Positions 27,827 to 37,703 are shown, numbered from the stretch's first letter. The stretch: DNA of 64,000 nucleotides from Bacteroides fragilis (GCF_002849695.1 NZ_CP018937.1:2108001-2172000); one strand, 5' to 3'. The notes: generated by a model from the letters alone, not told the origin. Made by a program: numbers and translations.

Positions 27827-28563
27827 TACTCTTCGCCTTCGTCCTCAGCAGGTTTCATGTTTGTGTACACATTCTGTACATCTTCATCTTCTTCCAGACG
27901 CTCTACCATCTTATCGATCGTGGCACGTTGTTCCGGAGTCAGATCCTTTTCATCATTCGGAATACGGGTAAACTCAGCACCCTTCACTTCGAAACCATTC
28001 TCTTCAAGATATTTCTGAATCTGGGCAAATGACTTCGGATCACCGTAAAGTGTGATTTCATCACCATCTTCATCATATTCTTCTTCTACTCCGTAATCAA
28101 TCAGTTCCAGAATCAGATCATCCATGTCCACACCTTCTTTCTTTGTGATAGTGAACATTGACTTCCAGCTGAACATAAAATCAAGGCTACCCGAAGTACC
28201 CAATGTTCCGCCAAACTTATTGAAGACACTGCGAACATTAGCCACAGTACGGGTCGTATTGTCTGTAGCAGTTTCTACAAATACTGCAATACCAAACGGA
28301 CCGTAACCTTCATAATTCATCTCTTTGTAGTCCTTTTGGTCCTTGCCCATTGCATTCTTGATAGCGCGTTCCACGTTATCCTTCGGCATGTTCTCACGTT
28401 TGGCAGTGGCAACTACTGCACGCAGATGCGGGTTGTTTTCAGGATCGGGACCACCGGCTTTTACAGCGATAGCAATTTGTTTACCGATTCTCGTAAATGT
28501 ACGGGCCATGTTGCCCCATCTTTTCAGCTTGGTAGCTTTTCTATATTCGAACGCTCTTCCCAT
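27826..28563 (-). CDS. YebC/PmpR/TACO1 family protein
   Basis: A 245-residue member of the YebC family, DNA-binding regulators in some bacteria and translation factors for proline-rich stretches in others. Family segments KLKRWGNMARTFTRIGKQIA, MPKDNVERAIKNA and YEGYGPFGIAVFVE are present, and the three-domain length is full. The N-terminus starts MGRAFEYRKATKLKRWG. It is located between pheT and the TSCPD gene. Its role here cannot be chosen from sequence. Confidence 0.94.
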   Translation of the reverse strand: MGRAFEYRKATKLKRWGNMARTFTRIGKQIAIAVKAGGPDPENNPHLRAVVATAKRENMPKDNVERAIKNAMGKDQKDYKEMNYEGYGPFGIAVFVETATDNTTRTVANVRSVFNKFGGTLGTSGSLDFMFSWKSMFTITKKEGVDMDDLILELIDYGVEEEYDEDGDEITLYGDPKSFAQIQKYLEENGFEVKGAEFTRIPNDEKDLTPEQRATIDKMVERLEEDEDVQNVYTNMKPAEDEGEE

Positions 28564-28661
28564 TGGTTTAAAATATTTGCCTCACCCCGCCTCCCCTATC
28601 CCGATAGAAAAAGCGAGCGTGAGTTTTATTAATTATTTAATTGTTATTTTTATGTTCCGTA

Positions 28662-31124
28662 TTATCTGAGCTTTGCTCCCAGTTTATCTTCAAGGTTCTT
28701 CACCAGTTTCGACATGATTTTATCAATCATTTTATCGTTCAGAGTCTGACTCTCGTCCTGAAGCAGGAAGCTGACAGCATACGATTTCTTACCGGCTTCA
28801 AGATTCTTGCCTTCATAAACATCGAATAAAGAAACTTCTTTCAGAAGCTTTTTCTCCGTTTCATAAGCTATCTTCTCGATCTCGGCAAACTGTACTTTCT
28901 TATCCAGTAACAGAGCCAAGTCACGTTTTACGGCCGGGAACTTAGAGATCTCTTTATAGCTTACTTTCACTGAACGGATGGCTTTCATCAACTCTTTCCA
29001 GTTCAGGTCTGCATAATAAACTTCATTATCGATATCAAAAGCTTTCAGCAGTTTCCTGGTAATTACACCGAACGTAGCCAGTCTCTTGCCACCTTTTGTG
29101 TTCACAGTCAAGGCTGTAGAATAAATATCGTCACTCAGGTTACCCACCACCAGTGTATGCAATTCCAGTCCCAAACGTTTGAGAATATTCTCTACGTAAG
29201 CTTTCAGTTCATACACAGAACTGTTTTCATCTGCATGTGCCCAAGAGTTTGATACCATCTTACCGGTTACCCACAAGCCCAAATGGTAGTCTTCTGAATA
29301 AGGAGCCAATACCTTTTCCGGATTCTTCTTTTCTGCATCAAAATGGTAACAATTACCGAATTCAAAGAATTTCAAGTCGGCATTCTTACGGTTTGCATTG
29401 TGAGCAATGCTTTCCAAGCCACCGAACAACAATGTCTGACGCATACAATTCAAGTCTGCACTCAAAGGATTCAACAGCATCACCAGATTCTTGGCAGCAT
29501 AAGTTTCCATACCATCGTAATAGGCTGCCCGAGTCAAAGAGTTATTCAGTATTTCGTTGAAACCGCAACCAACCAGTTGTTCGGCTACCAGATTCTGTAA
29601 CTTATTCGACTTGTCACAATCCCCTTTAGTAGTCAGACTCGACTTCAAAGTCGATGGAATTTCCACATTATTGTATCCGTAGATACGCAGGATATCTTCG
29701 ATTACATCACAATCACGCTGTACATCTACCCGATAAGGAGGTACTGCCAATGTCAGTCCTTCGGCTGTCTCGTTCATGATTTTCATTTCAAGACTGGCAA
29801 CAATGCTCTTAATCGTCTCTACCGGAATCACTTTACCAATCAGGCTGTGTACCTTTTCGTAAGTCAACTCGACAATAAAATCCTGTGCAGGAGCAGCACA
29901 GATATCTTTAATCTCCGAAGAAATGGTACCTCCGGCGAGTTCTTTCACCATCATAGCTGCCAGTTTCAGACAGTAGATAGTGATATTCGGATCAATACCT
30001 CTTTCGAAACGGAAAGAAGCATCTGTATTCAGACCATGGCGACGGGCAGTCTTACGTACCCATGTCGGATGAAAATAAGCACTTTCGATAAACACATCCG
30101 TTGTGGCCTCTGTAGAACCGGAATCAAGACCTCCGAAAACACCTGCAATACACATGGCGTCTTCTTTGTTGCAAATCATCAGGTCACGTTCATTCAACTT
30201 ACGTTCTATTCCGTCCAGTGTAACAAACGGTGTACCCTCCGGCATTGTTTTCACAATCACTTCGCCACCTTTTATTTTGTCCGCATCAAAGCAGTGAAGC
30301 GGCTGCCCGAAAGCATGAACAATGTAGTTAGTAATATCCACTACATTATTAATAGGCCGCAATCCGATGATACGCAACTTATTCTGCAACCATTCCGGGC
30401 TCTCTTTTACTGTAACGCCCTTCACAGTAACGCCTGCATAACGAGGACATGCTTCACTGTTTTCCACAGTTACCTTGATATCCAGATCATGATTTTCGAC
30501 AGCAAAAGCATCGACAGACGGCTTGGTTAATACAGCTTGTTTACCATTCTGTATCAGATAAGCATACAAGTCACGCGCCACTCCATAGTGTGAACAAGCA
30601 TCCGCACGGTTCGGAGTAATATCTACTTCAAGTACATAGTCGCTCTTTACATTATAATAATCTTTGGCAAGTGTTCCCGGCACTGCGTCTTCCGGCAATA
30701 CAATGATGCCGTCATGTGATGTTCCGATACCAATTTCGTCCTCAGCACAAATCATACCAATAGACTCTACACCACGAATCTTCGACTTCTTGATCGTAAA
30801 ACATTCGTCACCATCATAAAGCTTCGTGCCCAAAGTGGCAACAACTACTTTTTGTCCGGCAGCGACATTAGGTGCTCCGCACACAATCTGAGTAGGTTCG
30901 CCGTTACCCAAATTTACGGTTGTGATGTGTAAATGGTCTGAATTCGGATGTTCAACGCAAGTCAGCACTTCGCCAATCACGAGGCCTTCCAGTCCGCCTT
31001 TAATCGTTTGAACTTCTTCCACTCCACCTGTTTCCAGTCCGATAGAAGTCAGCGCAGCCGCCACTTCATCGGGCGTCAGATCGAAATTGACATACTCTTT
31101 CAGCCAATTATAAGAGATATTCAT
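28662..31124 (-). CDS. pheT: Phenylalanyl-tRNA synthetase beta subunit
   Basis: Non-catalytic but essential subunit of the (alpha-beta)2 PheRS, with editing and tRNA binding. At 820 residues it is complete: N-terminal OB/tRNA-binding domain (about 40-150, LTCVEHPNSDHLHITTV), the B3/B4 editing region, B5 domain, core-like domain (about 480-680) and the C-terminal anticodon-binding FDX-ACB domain ending VSFLLQDESQTLNDKMIDKI. pheS is not adjacent in this window. Confidence 0.98.
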   Translation of the reverse strand: MNISYNWLKEYVNFDLTPDEVAAALTSIGLETGGVEEVQTIKGGLEGLVIGEVLTCVEHPNSDHLHITTVNLGNGEPTQIVCGAPNVAAGQKVVVATLGTKLYDGDECFTIKKSKIRGVESIGMICAEDEIGIGTSHDGIIVLPEDAVPGTLAKDYYNVKSDYVLEVDITPNRADACSHYGVARDLYAYLIQNGKQAVLTKPSVDAFAVENHDLDIKVTVENSEACPRYAGVTVKGVTVKESPEWLQNKLRIIGLRPINNVVDITNYIVHAFGQPLHCFDADKIKGGEVIVKTMPEGTPFVTLDGIERKLNERDLMICNKEDAMCIAGVFGGLDSGSTEATTDVFIESAYFHPTWVRKTARRHGLNTDASFRFERGIDPNITIYCLKLAAMMVKELAGGTISSEIKDICAAPAQDFIVELTYEKVHSLIGKVIPVETIKSIVASLEMKIMNETAEGLTLAVPPYRVDVQRDCDVIEDILRIYGYNNVEIPSTLKSSLTTKGDCDKSNKLQNLVAEQLVGCGFNEILNNSLTRAAYYDGMETYAAKNLVMLLNPLSADLNCMRQTLLFGGLESIAHNANRKNADLKFFEFGNCYHFDAEKKNPEKVLAPYSEDYHLGLWVTGKMVSNSWAHADENSSVYELKAYVENILKRLGLELHTLVVGNLSDDIYSTALTVNTKGGKRLATFGVITRKLLKAFDIDNEVYYADLNWKELMKAIRSVKVSYKEISKFPAVKRDLALLLDKKVQFAEIEKIAYETEKKLLKEVSLFDVYEGKNLEAGKKSYAVSFLLQDESQTLNDKMIDKIMSKLVKNLEDKLGAKLR

Positions 31125-31159
31125 ATCATTAAGTTTTTTATGTTTTCAAAAGTGACCCG

Positions 31160-31167
31160 CAAAGTTA
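31160..31167 (-). promoter_or_regulatory. -7 box for pheT
   Basis: Minus strand TAACTTTG (TAnnTTTG), 35 bases before the start. Confidence 0.55.
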
Positions 31168-31210
31168 ATAAGATTTTTTGGTTGACAGGGAATGAATGCT
31201 TATAAAAAAA

Positions 31211-31244
31211 CTCCCGGTCACCTTTAAAAAAGGATGACCGGGAG
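31211..31244 (-). terminator. Terminator of the capsule operon
   Basis: CTCCCGGTCA / TGACCGGGAG plus CCTT / AAGG stem, followed on the minus strand by a T7 run. It lies 30 bases after the last capsule gene and separates it from pheT. Confidence 0.95.
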
Positions 31245-31274
31245 GCTTTTTTCATCAGACTTGCCACCGAAGCA

Positions 31275-32228
31275 TCATTCTGTCATCTGATGCAGGTGGA
31301 AATATTTCTTCATAAACAAGACATACACTACACTTAATACGATGATTGCTCCCATCAAATAGCAATAACCATTGCCGGGAATTAACAGATAGCCAACTAT
31401 AATTACAGCTTGTGACATCATATAAATCAATGAGACCACCACATGTGGAATTTTCAATTCATTTGCCATCAACTGGTATAGATGCTTGCGATGCGGCAAA
31501 CCAATATTTTCATGTAACATAAGCCGATGGATAATAGTCAGTACACTGTCTACTCCATACACCGCAAGCAAAACGATCCAACTGAAATTCTCTGTCCGGA
31601 TTATTAATTTGCCTATCAAAAAAAGAACAACGAAAGCAATACTGACCGATCCGACATCTCCGGCAAAGCATTTTGCTTTCTTGCGAAAATTGAAAAAATT
31701 AAATACCAATACCGCACAAAGCATAGTGTATATAAGATCCCCTTCCACAAAATGAACCATTTGCATATTGACAAAGGCTAAAGCAAGTAATACAATTAAA
31801 GAATAACCTCCTGTTATGCCATTAATCCCGTCCATAAAGTTATAAGCATTAATAATTCCCGTACAAACAATCAGGGCAACAAAGACCGTCCACCAAGGCA
31901 AACTGAACAATCCCCATTGATAGAACATTAAAGCCATTGCCGTAAAATGAAAGACTAAACGCAATCCTTGCGAGGTAGAACGGATATCATCCACAAAACT
32001 GATAAAAGTAATCAAGGTCAAGGCCAATATGAACCAGGGATATTCGAAATGGTTTGTCAGAAAATAAACCAACGCCCCCAAATAAAAGATAATTCCCCCA
32101 CCCCGCAGCGTGATCCGGGTGTGCGAACTACGCTCGTTAGGTTTATCGATAATGTTACATTTATCAGCGATACGAAAATAAAGAAGTTCTACTAAGAATA
32201 GCAGAACTAAAATCATCAAATAATACAT
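31275..32228 (-). CDS. WecA/WbpL-type polyprenyl-phosphate sugar-1-P transferase
   Basis: Membrane glycosyltransferase family 4 enzyme, 317 residues and about 10 helices, that should load the first sugar phosphate (probably an N-acetylaminosugar) onto undecaprenyl phosphate and so initiate the capsule repeat unit. Visible motifs are DKPNERSSHTRITLRGGG, the acidic loop FVDDIRST, NAYNFMDGINGITGGYS and FAGDVGSVSIAF, with the C-terminal HRLMLHENIGLPHRKHLYQL. It is last gene of the locus and follows a 4-keto-sugar epimerase/reductase, as in Pseudomonas WbpV-WbpL pairs; the sugar is inferred. Confidence 0.92.
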   Translation of the reverse strand: MYYLMILVLLFLVELLYFRIADKCNIIDKPNERSSHTRITLRGGGIIFYLGALVYFLTNHFEYPWFILALTLITFISFVDDIRSTSQGLRLVFHFTAMALMFYQWGLFSLPWWTVFVALIVCTGIINAYNFMDGINGITGGYSLIVLLALAFVNMQMVHFVEGDLIYTMLCAVLVFNFFNFRKKAKCFAGDVGSVSIAFVVLFLIGKLIIRTENFSWIVLLAVYGVDSVLTIIHRLMLHENIGLPHRKHLYQLMANELKIPHVVVSLIYMMSQAVIIVGYLLIPGNGYCYLMGAIIVLSVVYVLFMKKYFHLHQMTE

Positions 32229-32231
32229 AAA

Positions 32232-32336
32232 TTATTCATTCTTGTCTATTAAATGAAACCAAAACTGAAGCCCTAAAAAGACTAAAGCTGCCAATCCCAT
32301 CAAAAGCCCTATTATCCAAAGAAGAATATCCACCAC
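32232..32336 (-). CDS. Candidate 34-residue membrane peptide (missed small ORF)
   Basis: Starting at GTG 32336 (or 32333) the minus strand encodes VVDILLWIIGLLMGLAALVF, then LGLQFWFHLIDKNE and a stop. One hydrophobic helix of about 22 residues is followed by a charged tail. It fills the whole gap between the epimerase stop (8 bases away) and the WbpL-type start (3 bases away), and no ATG is available. The fit, spacing and composition suggest a real small membrane protein, but the short length and GTG start make this tentative. It might stabilise the neighbouring transferase. Confidence 0.45.
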   Translation of the reverse strand: MVDILLWIIGLLMGLAALVFLGLQFWFHLIDKNE

Positions 32337-32344
32337 ACTTTCTT

Positions 32345-33241
32345 CTATTCTATTCGAAAATTCTCTAAAACATTCATAGGTTTCCATCCAAGTTCTCGTA
32401 CTGCCTTTTCATTACTAAAGGTCAAAGAGCTTGTGATTTTGCGAAGTTTCAAAGAATTAATCGGAGCTTTTGCTCCCAGACAGTCGCCCATTACAGCCAT
32501 ACTTTTAGCCAACCAATAAGGAATAGATATTGGTGCTTTTTTATTCAATTGTTTACACATTACCATCTCTAATTCACGAAAACTCGGCTGGTAACTATCA
32601 CAAACATTATATATTCCACCCTTTTCTATTAACATAGGAAGAAGATTTGCAATATCCTGAACCATCAGAACACTCTTTCTTGCTTTTCCTCCTGCAATAC
32701 TCAGATACTTATTAGTTTTAATCCCATGAATCATCGCTCCTAAATTTCCCGGAGGATTAGGTCCGGCAATCAATGAAGGACGGAGTATACTTAACTTTAC
32801 ATTATACATAGCACACCATCCTTCCAGGTATTTCTCAGCCTTAATCTTACTCAAAGCATAAGGAGTCGTTCCATTTAAAGGATGCTCTTCCGTGATATTC
32901 TCACCCGAATCACGACCATAAACAGCAACGGTACTAATAAAAATGAAAGCTTTAGGAATGCCACTATTCTCTAAAGCAGTGCATAAATTCTTGGTACCCT
33001 GAAGATTTACATCAAAAAAAAGTTGTTTCTCTTCTTCTGTTTTAGGAATAGAATGCGCTTTACCTGCAGCATGCAGCACAACATCGTACTTGATATTCAG
33101 TTTAGGAACATCCGACACTAAATTTATAGTATAATTATCCCGAGGAGTCAGCCCTACAGTCCTAATTTGATATTTATCTTTCAGTAGAGAATAAAGATTG
33201 CTGCCTAAAAAGCCAGAAGCACCAGTAAAAAGAAGATTCAT
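32345..33241 (-). CDS. NAD-dependent epimerase/reductase (SDR), capsule sugar
   Basis: Extended short-chain dehydrogenase of 298 residues with GASGFLGSNLYSLLKDK (NAD-binding glycine loop), HAAGKAH, ISTVAVYG and the catalytic Tyr-x3-Lys in TTPYALSKIKAEKYLEGW. Homologues paired with WbpL-type transferases, such as WbpV, reduce a 4-keto-6-deoxy aminosugar to quinovosamine or a relative. It probably makes the nucleotide sugar that the terminal gene transfers to lipid carrier. The exact product is inferred. Confidence 0.88.
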   Translation of the reverse strand: MNLLFTGASGFLGSNLYSLLKDKYQIRTVGLTPRDNYTINLVSDVPKLNIKYDVVLHAAGKAHSIPKTEEEKQLFFDVNLQGTKNLCTALENSGIPKAFIFISTVAVYGRDSGENITEEHPLNGTTPYALSKIKAEKYLEGWCAMYNVKLSILRPSLIAGPNPPGNLGAMIHGIKTNKYLSIAGGKARKSVLMVQDIANLLPMLIEKGGIYNVCDSYQPSFRELEMVMCKQLNKKAPISIPYWLAKSMAVMGDCLGAKAPINSLKLRKITSSLTFSNEKAVRELGWKPMNVLENFRIE

Positions 33242-33249
33242 TGATTATA

Positions 33250-34002
33250 TTATTGAAAATATTGCCTGATTTTGGGTAATAAACGATATAAAGGATATAA
33301 CATACTCACTTTTATTCCGTTCTTTTTAAAAGCATTTATACATTCAAGATTTCCTTTCCTAATATTAGATAGATTCTTACTTGTAGTTCCACCTAATCGC
33401 ATCCTGACTAAAGGTTCAGGAAGATAATATAATTTAATATGCTCTTTATCAATCAAACGAAGCATTAACTCAAAATCTGCTGCGAACTTAAAATCCAGAT
33501 CGAACAACCCATATCTCTGATATACTTCCTTCTTCACATAAAATGTAGGATGAGCCGGATGCCACCCTTTACAGAAAGGACGTTGTCCCCCTGATTTCCA
33601 ATACCGAACTATTTTAGATATATCGTTCTGAGCAACATAATATAAATCAGCATAAACAGCATCAATAGAAGTATCTGATTCAAAGCATTTTATCACTTTT
33701 TCAATTGCATTAGGATCAGATATTAAATCGTCAGAATTAATAATCCCAATCACATCTCCTGTTGCCATTTGAAAACCTTTATTCATCGCATCATACAAGC
33801 CATCGTCTTTTTCACTAACCCACTTCAGACGTCCATTAAACAATGGTTCATACTCTTTTATAATCGCCACTGTGTTATCTTTCGAAAAACCATCTATTAT
33901 TATGTACTCTATAGCTTGATGAGTTTGTGATAATACAGAAGTTATAGTATCACGTAGTGTCTGTGCGCTATTGTAAGTTACTGTAACTAAAGAGAAACTC
34001 AT
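33250..34002 (-). CDS. Family 2 glycosyltransferase
   Basis: Cytosolic GT-A enzyme, 250 residues. N-terminal VTVTYNSAQTLRDTITSVL, the nucleotide segment YIIIDGFSKDNTV, and the metal site GIINSDDLI replacing the usual DXD. The second acid block KFAADFELMLRLIDKEHIKL (base region) is conserved. It resembles WcaA/colanic acid-type enzymes and is closest in layout to the 36786-37676 enzyme. Its start overlaps the preceding stop by 4 bases, typical of coupled translation. Donor and acceptor are unknown. Confidence 0.9.
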   Translation of the reverse strand: MSFSLVTVTYNSAQTLRDTITSVLSQTHQAIEYIIIDGFSKDNTVAIIKEYEPLFNGRLKWVSEKDDGLYDAMNKGFQMATGDVIGIINSDDLISDPNAIEKVIKCFESDTSIDAVYADLYYVAQNDISKIVRYWKSGGQRPFCKGWHPAHPTFYVKKEVYQRYGLFDLDFKFAADFELMLRLIDKEHIKLYYLPEPLVRMRLGGTTSKNLSNIRKGNLECINAFKKNGIKVSMLYPLYRLLPKIRQYFQ

Positions 34003-34706
34003 TTATTCAAATATTTTCGTTTTAATAAATAAAAAAGCATACACAACCGATACTTTATCTTATACATTAATGAGTATTTACTTCCTTCCCCTCCAAAACT
34101 AACATTTGAGCCATGTCTTCGATATAGTATTAGTTGGCGAGGCAGAAAAAAAGAGTTACTATGCATTTCAACAGATAATCCTATCCATATATCATGCATC
34201 GCTATATTTCTAGGAAAAGGTAATATATAACCTAATACTTCTTTTCTAAATGCCATACAGCACCCCAAATAAGTGTTCTTAATTAAATTCTTCCAAAAAC
34301 CTTTTCCTGACAAACGCCCCATAAAAAAAGACTGAGAAATTACATTCAATTCCGCATCCACCACCTTACAATCCGACACAACCAAATCATATTGAAGCAA
34401 ATATTGCAGCATACTTTCTACTTTATCGGGAAGCCAAACATCATCTTGATCACATAAAAATATATAATCGCCTTTTGCATATTTTAAGGCATTTTCAAAG
34501 TTTTGGATAGGAGAAAAGAAATTATTACCGACTAAAAGCCTTATTCGAGGGTCATTGAAGGTTCGAATCAAGTCTACTGTACTGTCGCCAGAACCATCAT
34601 CAGAAATAATAACTTCATCATTGGAATGCAATTGCATTAGTACTGATTCTAATTGTTCTTCAATATATTTTTCTCCATTATAGGTAGCCATACAAACTGT
34701 TATCAT
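33999..34706 (-). CDS. Family 2 glycosyltransferase, rhamnosyltransferase-like
   Basis: A 235-residue GT-A enzyme starting MITVCMATYNGEKYIEEQLE with DDGSGDSTVDLIRTF and the metal motif FLCDQDDVWLPDK. The CDQDDVW form is common in rhamnosyl- and related transferases of polysaccharide loci, so transfer of rhamnose or another 6-deoxy sugar is plausible, in line with RmlA/RmlC in the locus. Overlaps of 4 bases at both ends tie it into the operon. Confidence 0.9.
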   Translation of the reverse strand: MITVCMATYNGEKYIEEQLESVLMQLHSNDEVIISDDGSGDSTVDLIRTFNDPRIRLLVGNNFFSPIQNFENALKYAKGDYIFLCDQDDVWLPDKVESMLQYLLQYDLVVSDCKVVDAELNVISQSFFMGRLSGKGFWKNLIKNTYLGCCMAFRKEVLGYILPFPRNIAMHDIWIGLSVEMHSNSFFLPRQLILYRRHGSNVSFGGEGSKYSLMYKIKYRLCMLFYLLKRKYLNK

Positions 34707-35998
34707 CGTTTTAGCAATATTTTATTACATATATATATTACCCATACCAACATCGTATTGAACGCATTAAAAAAACACCCCATCAATATACAAAAGACAA
34801 CTACCCCCCATGAGATTATGTATTCCGGACAATTCTTTTTCTCATACCTTTCGAATAACATAACAGCAATCATTCCATATAAACAATTAAGAACAACAAC
34901 CCCTGCATATCCAAAATCAAGATATGGATCTGCGATATAAGTAGATAAATTTTGTTGTGTTTGAAACTCTGCGACATTATCCAATGGTTCACTTATATTC
35001 AATAGTTTAACTATTGGCTTTAATGAATTTCTACCATTAGAAGAGTAATTCAATACTTCTTTTTGTTGTATTACATCATTCATCTTATAGAAATTAACAG
35101 AAGAATATGATATTAGATAAGATTCTAAAATAGATGTTTCATATTGGGTATTTCCTATTCTCCTAAGCACTTTATTTATTCCATCAAAAGTACTTCCAGA
35201 CCTCACATTACCCATAATAATAAATAAACTGATAAACAAAAAAATTATACTAATAAACTTTGGGGCACTTAATTTTGTATAAAATTCTAAATATATCAAT
35301 CCTGTTATTATAAACATCAAAAGAGAAGTACGACCAAAATTATTAACAAATACAAACAGCAAAAAAGAAACAATACAATTTCTAATTCGTGTCTGTATAA
35401 TTCCCTCTTTCGCTAAGATGAGAGACCAATAGAATAATATAGGAGTCAATAAAACAAATGTATGTAAAACGGAGTTAGATTCACCAACTTCTCCATAAAT
35501 ATCTAAACTTTGTCCTATCACAAAGATAGGTATGTAACCAACATTTTTGATCTCATAAATAAAACAAGAAAAAGTTAGTACACATAGAATGTAATAAAAG
35601 ATTCTTTTTGTCCTGTTTGTAAAAACCGGGAAAGTAATAATGTGTATTTGAGGCAAACAAAATACACCTACAAAATAAGCTGCTACACCACATAATATTA
35701 TCAAGAGCAACTCATTCGAGAAGCGAATATTCTCTGATAGTGGTAATACACTATATGCAAATAGTCCTACAAAAACAAGATATACAGAAGATGGGTTTAC
35801 TATTCTTTTAAATCGAAAAAAAGAAATAAGCATAAAAAGTAATACTACATCTATGATTGCAATAAAAAGCCAAATAGAATCTGTTTTTATTCCCCAATTT
35901 GAATATCTGGAAAATAATAATAGATCTGATACAATTAATAGGCTTAGAAAAATAAAAGAAAAAACCAGATTACGAGTTTTTACTTTAAAAAAGATCAT
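34703..35998 (-). CDS. Wzy-like O-antigen/capsule polymerase
   Basis: A 431-residue integral membrane protein with about 11 helices and no cytosolic enzymatic motif. It is A/T rich, with many Phe/Ile residues. Its size, topology with a large periplasmic loop (about residues 270-345) and position between glycosyltransferases match the poorly conserved Wzy polymerases of Wzx/Wzy-dependent pathways. It should polymerise repeat units at the periplasmic face. It overlaps the upstream glycosyltransferase end by 14 bases. Confidence 0.85.
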   Translation of the reverse strand: MIFFKVKTRNLVFSFIFLSLLIVSDLLLFSRYSNWGIKTDSIWLFIAIIDVVLLFMLISFFRFKRIVNPSSVYLVFVGLFAYSVLPLSENIRFSNELLLIILCGVAAYFVGVFCLPQIHIITFPVFTNRTKRIFYYILCVLTFSCFIYEIKNVGYIPIFVIGQSLDIYGEVGESNSVLHTFVLLTPILFYWSLILAKEGIIQTRIRNCIVSFLLFVFVNNFGRTSLLMFIITGLIYLEFYTKLSAPKFISIIFLFISLFIIMGNVRSGSTFDGINKVLRRIGNTQYETSILESYLISYSSVNFYKMNDVIQQKEVLNYSSNGRNSLKPIVKLLNISEPLDNVAEFQTQQNLSTYIADPYLDFGYAGVVVLNCLYGMIAVMLFERYEKKNCPEYIISWGVVVFCILMGCFFNAFNTMLVWVIYICNKILLKR

Positions 35999-36782
35999 AT
36001 AAAAAACGTATTGGTCTAAATAATAACTTACCTAACTTATATTCATAAGATTTTGCAATCAAATAATACTCAAATGAATACTTCGGATTAAAGAAAACGG
36101 TAGAAAATAAGTGTTTATGATTCTCGTATATAGTTTTACGTAATAATGAATAATAATCTTCAGAAATACTTTTATTTCTAGAATAGCCTCTGATTCTATA
36201 GTAAAAAATAGCCTGCTTTGCACAAACAACTTCACCACCAAACTCTAACATAGACAACCAAAAATCCCAGTCCTCTAAGCCCTTTGCCATATTTTCGTTA
36301 AAACCTTCCGTTTTTTCAAAATCAACTTTACGGAACATAGACGTAATCACAAATAGATTTCGCCCCATTAACTTTTCTAAAGAGTAATCAGTTGATGGTA
36401 TCACACGATGGATTTTACCAAATTGCACAACAGTACTTGTTACCACCTTCACAGATTGTTCTTCATCCAAAATAGGATACATACATTCCAAAAAATTACG
36501 AGATATTTTATCATCACCATCAAGGCATAAGATGTACTCTCCTTGTGCCATTGCTATACCTCTATTTCTGGCTATACATACTCCTTGATTTTTTTGACAT
36601 ATATAATGAAAACGAGGGTCCTTTTCCACATAGGATAAAGCCACGTTTTCAGAATTATCAATCGAACCATCATTTATGATAATACATTCCCAATCAGAAA
36701 AGGTTTGCATTACTACAGAATCTAATGTTTCAGCCAAATATTTTCCTTGATTAAAACAAGGAATAATCACTGATATCTTCAT
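35985..36782 (-). CDS. Family 2 glycosyltransferase
   Basis: A 265-residue GT-A enzyme: MKISVIIPCFNQGKYLAETL, NDGSIDNSENVA, and a clear metal site LCLDGDDKIS. The acceptor-side segment KGLEDWDFWLSMLEFGG contains the ED base motif. It most resembles general bacterial GT2 enzymes, and the sugar is unknown. It ends 14 bases inside the polymerase gene. Confidence 0.9.
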   Translation of the reverse strand: MKISVIIPCFNQGKYLAETLDSVVMQTFSDWECIIINDGSIDNSENVALSYVEKDPRFHYICQKNQGVCIARNRGIAMAQGEYILCLDGDDKISRNFLECMYPILDEEQSVKVVTSTVVQFGKIHRVIPSTDYSLEKLMGRNLFVITSMFRKVDFEKTEGFNENMAKGLEDWDFWLSMLEFGGEVVCAKQAIFYYRIRGYSRNKSISEDYYSLLRKTIYENHKHLFSTVFFNPKYSFEYYLIAKSYEYKLGKLLFRPIRFLYDLF

Positions 36783-36785
36783 ATA

Positions 36786-37676
36786 TCAAATAAAATTACT
36801 AATATCTATTTCGTTAAAACGCTTATTTCTCAACAATCTCTTTTTATGGTAATTATTTCGCACATAATCATTTAATAAGAGTCCATTTATTATAAATGAC
36901 AAAAGCACACGTACTTTTATTATAGCAATTCTAATACATTTTCTTATTTTATGTCGGTTGTCCTGTATCCGAGTATTTTCATTATAAAGCAATAGAGGAT
37001 TAGTAGAAGATATTCCAGTTATTGCATCAAACAAAACCAATGGTATAGGTATGTACTCAAAAGTACACCCCTTATGATATAATCTATATAACAGTTCATA
37101 ATCAGCGGATATCCGATAAGAAGTATCAAATACATTTTCCTTAAGCAATTCTCCTTTCACAAGAGTAGCTGGATGAGATATAGGAAAATATGATTCAAAA
37201 TCACTCAAAGCACCAGGTTTTAAAAGTAAATTTCCAAAATCAAATTTGCATATGACATCACCATATAAAACATCAGCTTTCACTTTCTTCTCATTAAAGC
37301 ATCTTATACAATCTTCCAATATGTGGGTGTTCAAATAAACATCTCCTGCATTTAGAAAATGGATCCATTTTCCAGTAGACTTTACAATACCTTTATTCAT
37401 AGCATCATAAATACCTTTATCTGGTTCGCTAACCCAATAGGATATTTTCTTTTCATATTTCTTGATGACCTCTATTGTTCCATCTGTGCTACCACCATCT
37501 ATAATGATATATTCGATATTGGAATATGTTTGCCCAATGATACTAAGAATAGTAGCCTCAATCACAGTAGTAGCATTATAACACACTGTAATAACAGACA
37601 CCAAAGGTAAATAAGTGCATTGCTCCATCAAATTATAAATTTTAAAATGGTTGTTTCTTTTCTTTACATACATCAA
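36786..37676 (-). CDS. Family 2 glycosyltransferase
   Basis: A 296-residue GT-A enzyme with VSVITVCYNATTVIEATILS, YIIIDGGSTDGTIEVIKKY, the Asp-rich segment EPDKGIYDAMNKGI and ISADYELLYRLYHKG. The WVSEPDKGIYDAMNKGI core is shared with the 33250-34002 enzyme. An alternative start at 37628 (MEQCTYLPLVSV) would drop 16 residues. Substrates unknown. Confidence 0.9.
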   Translation of the reverse strand: MMYVKKRNNHFKIYNLMEQCTYLPLVSVITVCYNATTVIEATILSIIGQTYSNIEYIIIDGGSTDGTIEVIKKYEKKISYWVSEPDKGIYDAMNKGIVKSTGKWIHFLNAGDVYLNTHILEDCIRCFNEKKVKADVLYGDVICKFDFGNLLLKPGALSDFESYFPISHPATLVKGELLKENVFDTSYRISADYELLYRLYHKGCTFEYIPIPLVLFDAITGISSTNPLLLYNENTRIQDNRHKIRKCIRIAIIKVRVLLSFIINGLLLNDYVRNNYHKKRLLRNKRFNEIDISNFI

Positions 37677-37703
37677 ATAATGTTCTCTCCAAAGTCCCTT
37701 TTA

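Noticed and set aside
28564-28661. Terminator between pheT and yebC
   Set aside because: Only a weak imperfect hairpin (CTCAC...GTGAG) and no T-run could be found, so it is not listed.
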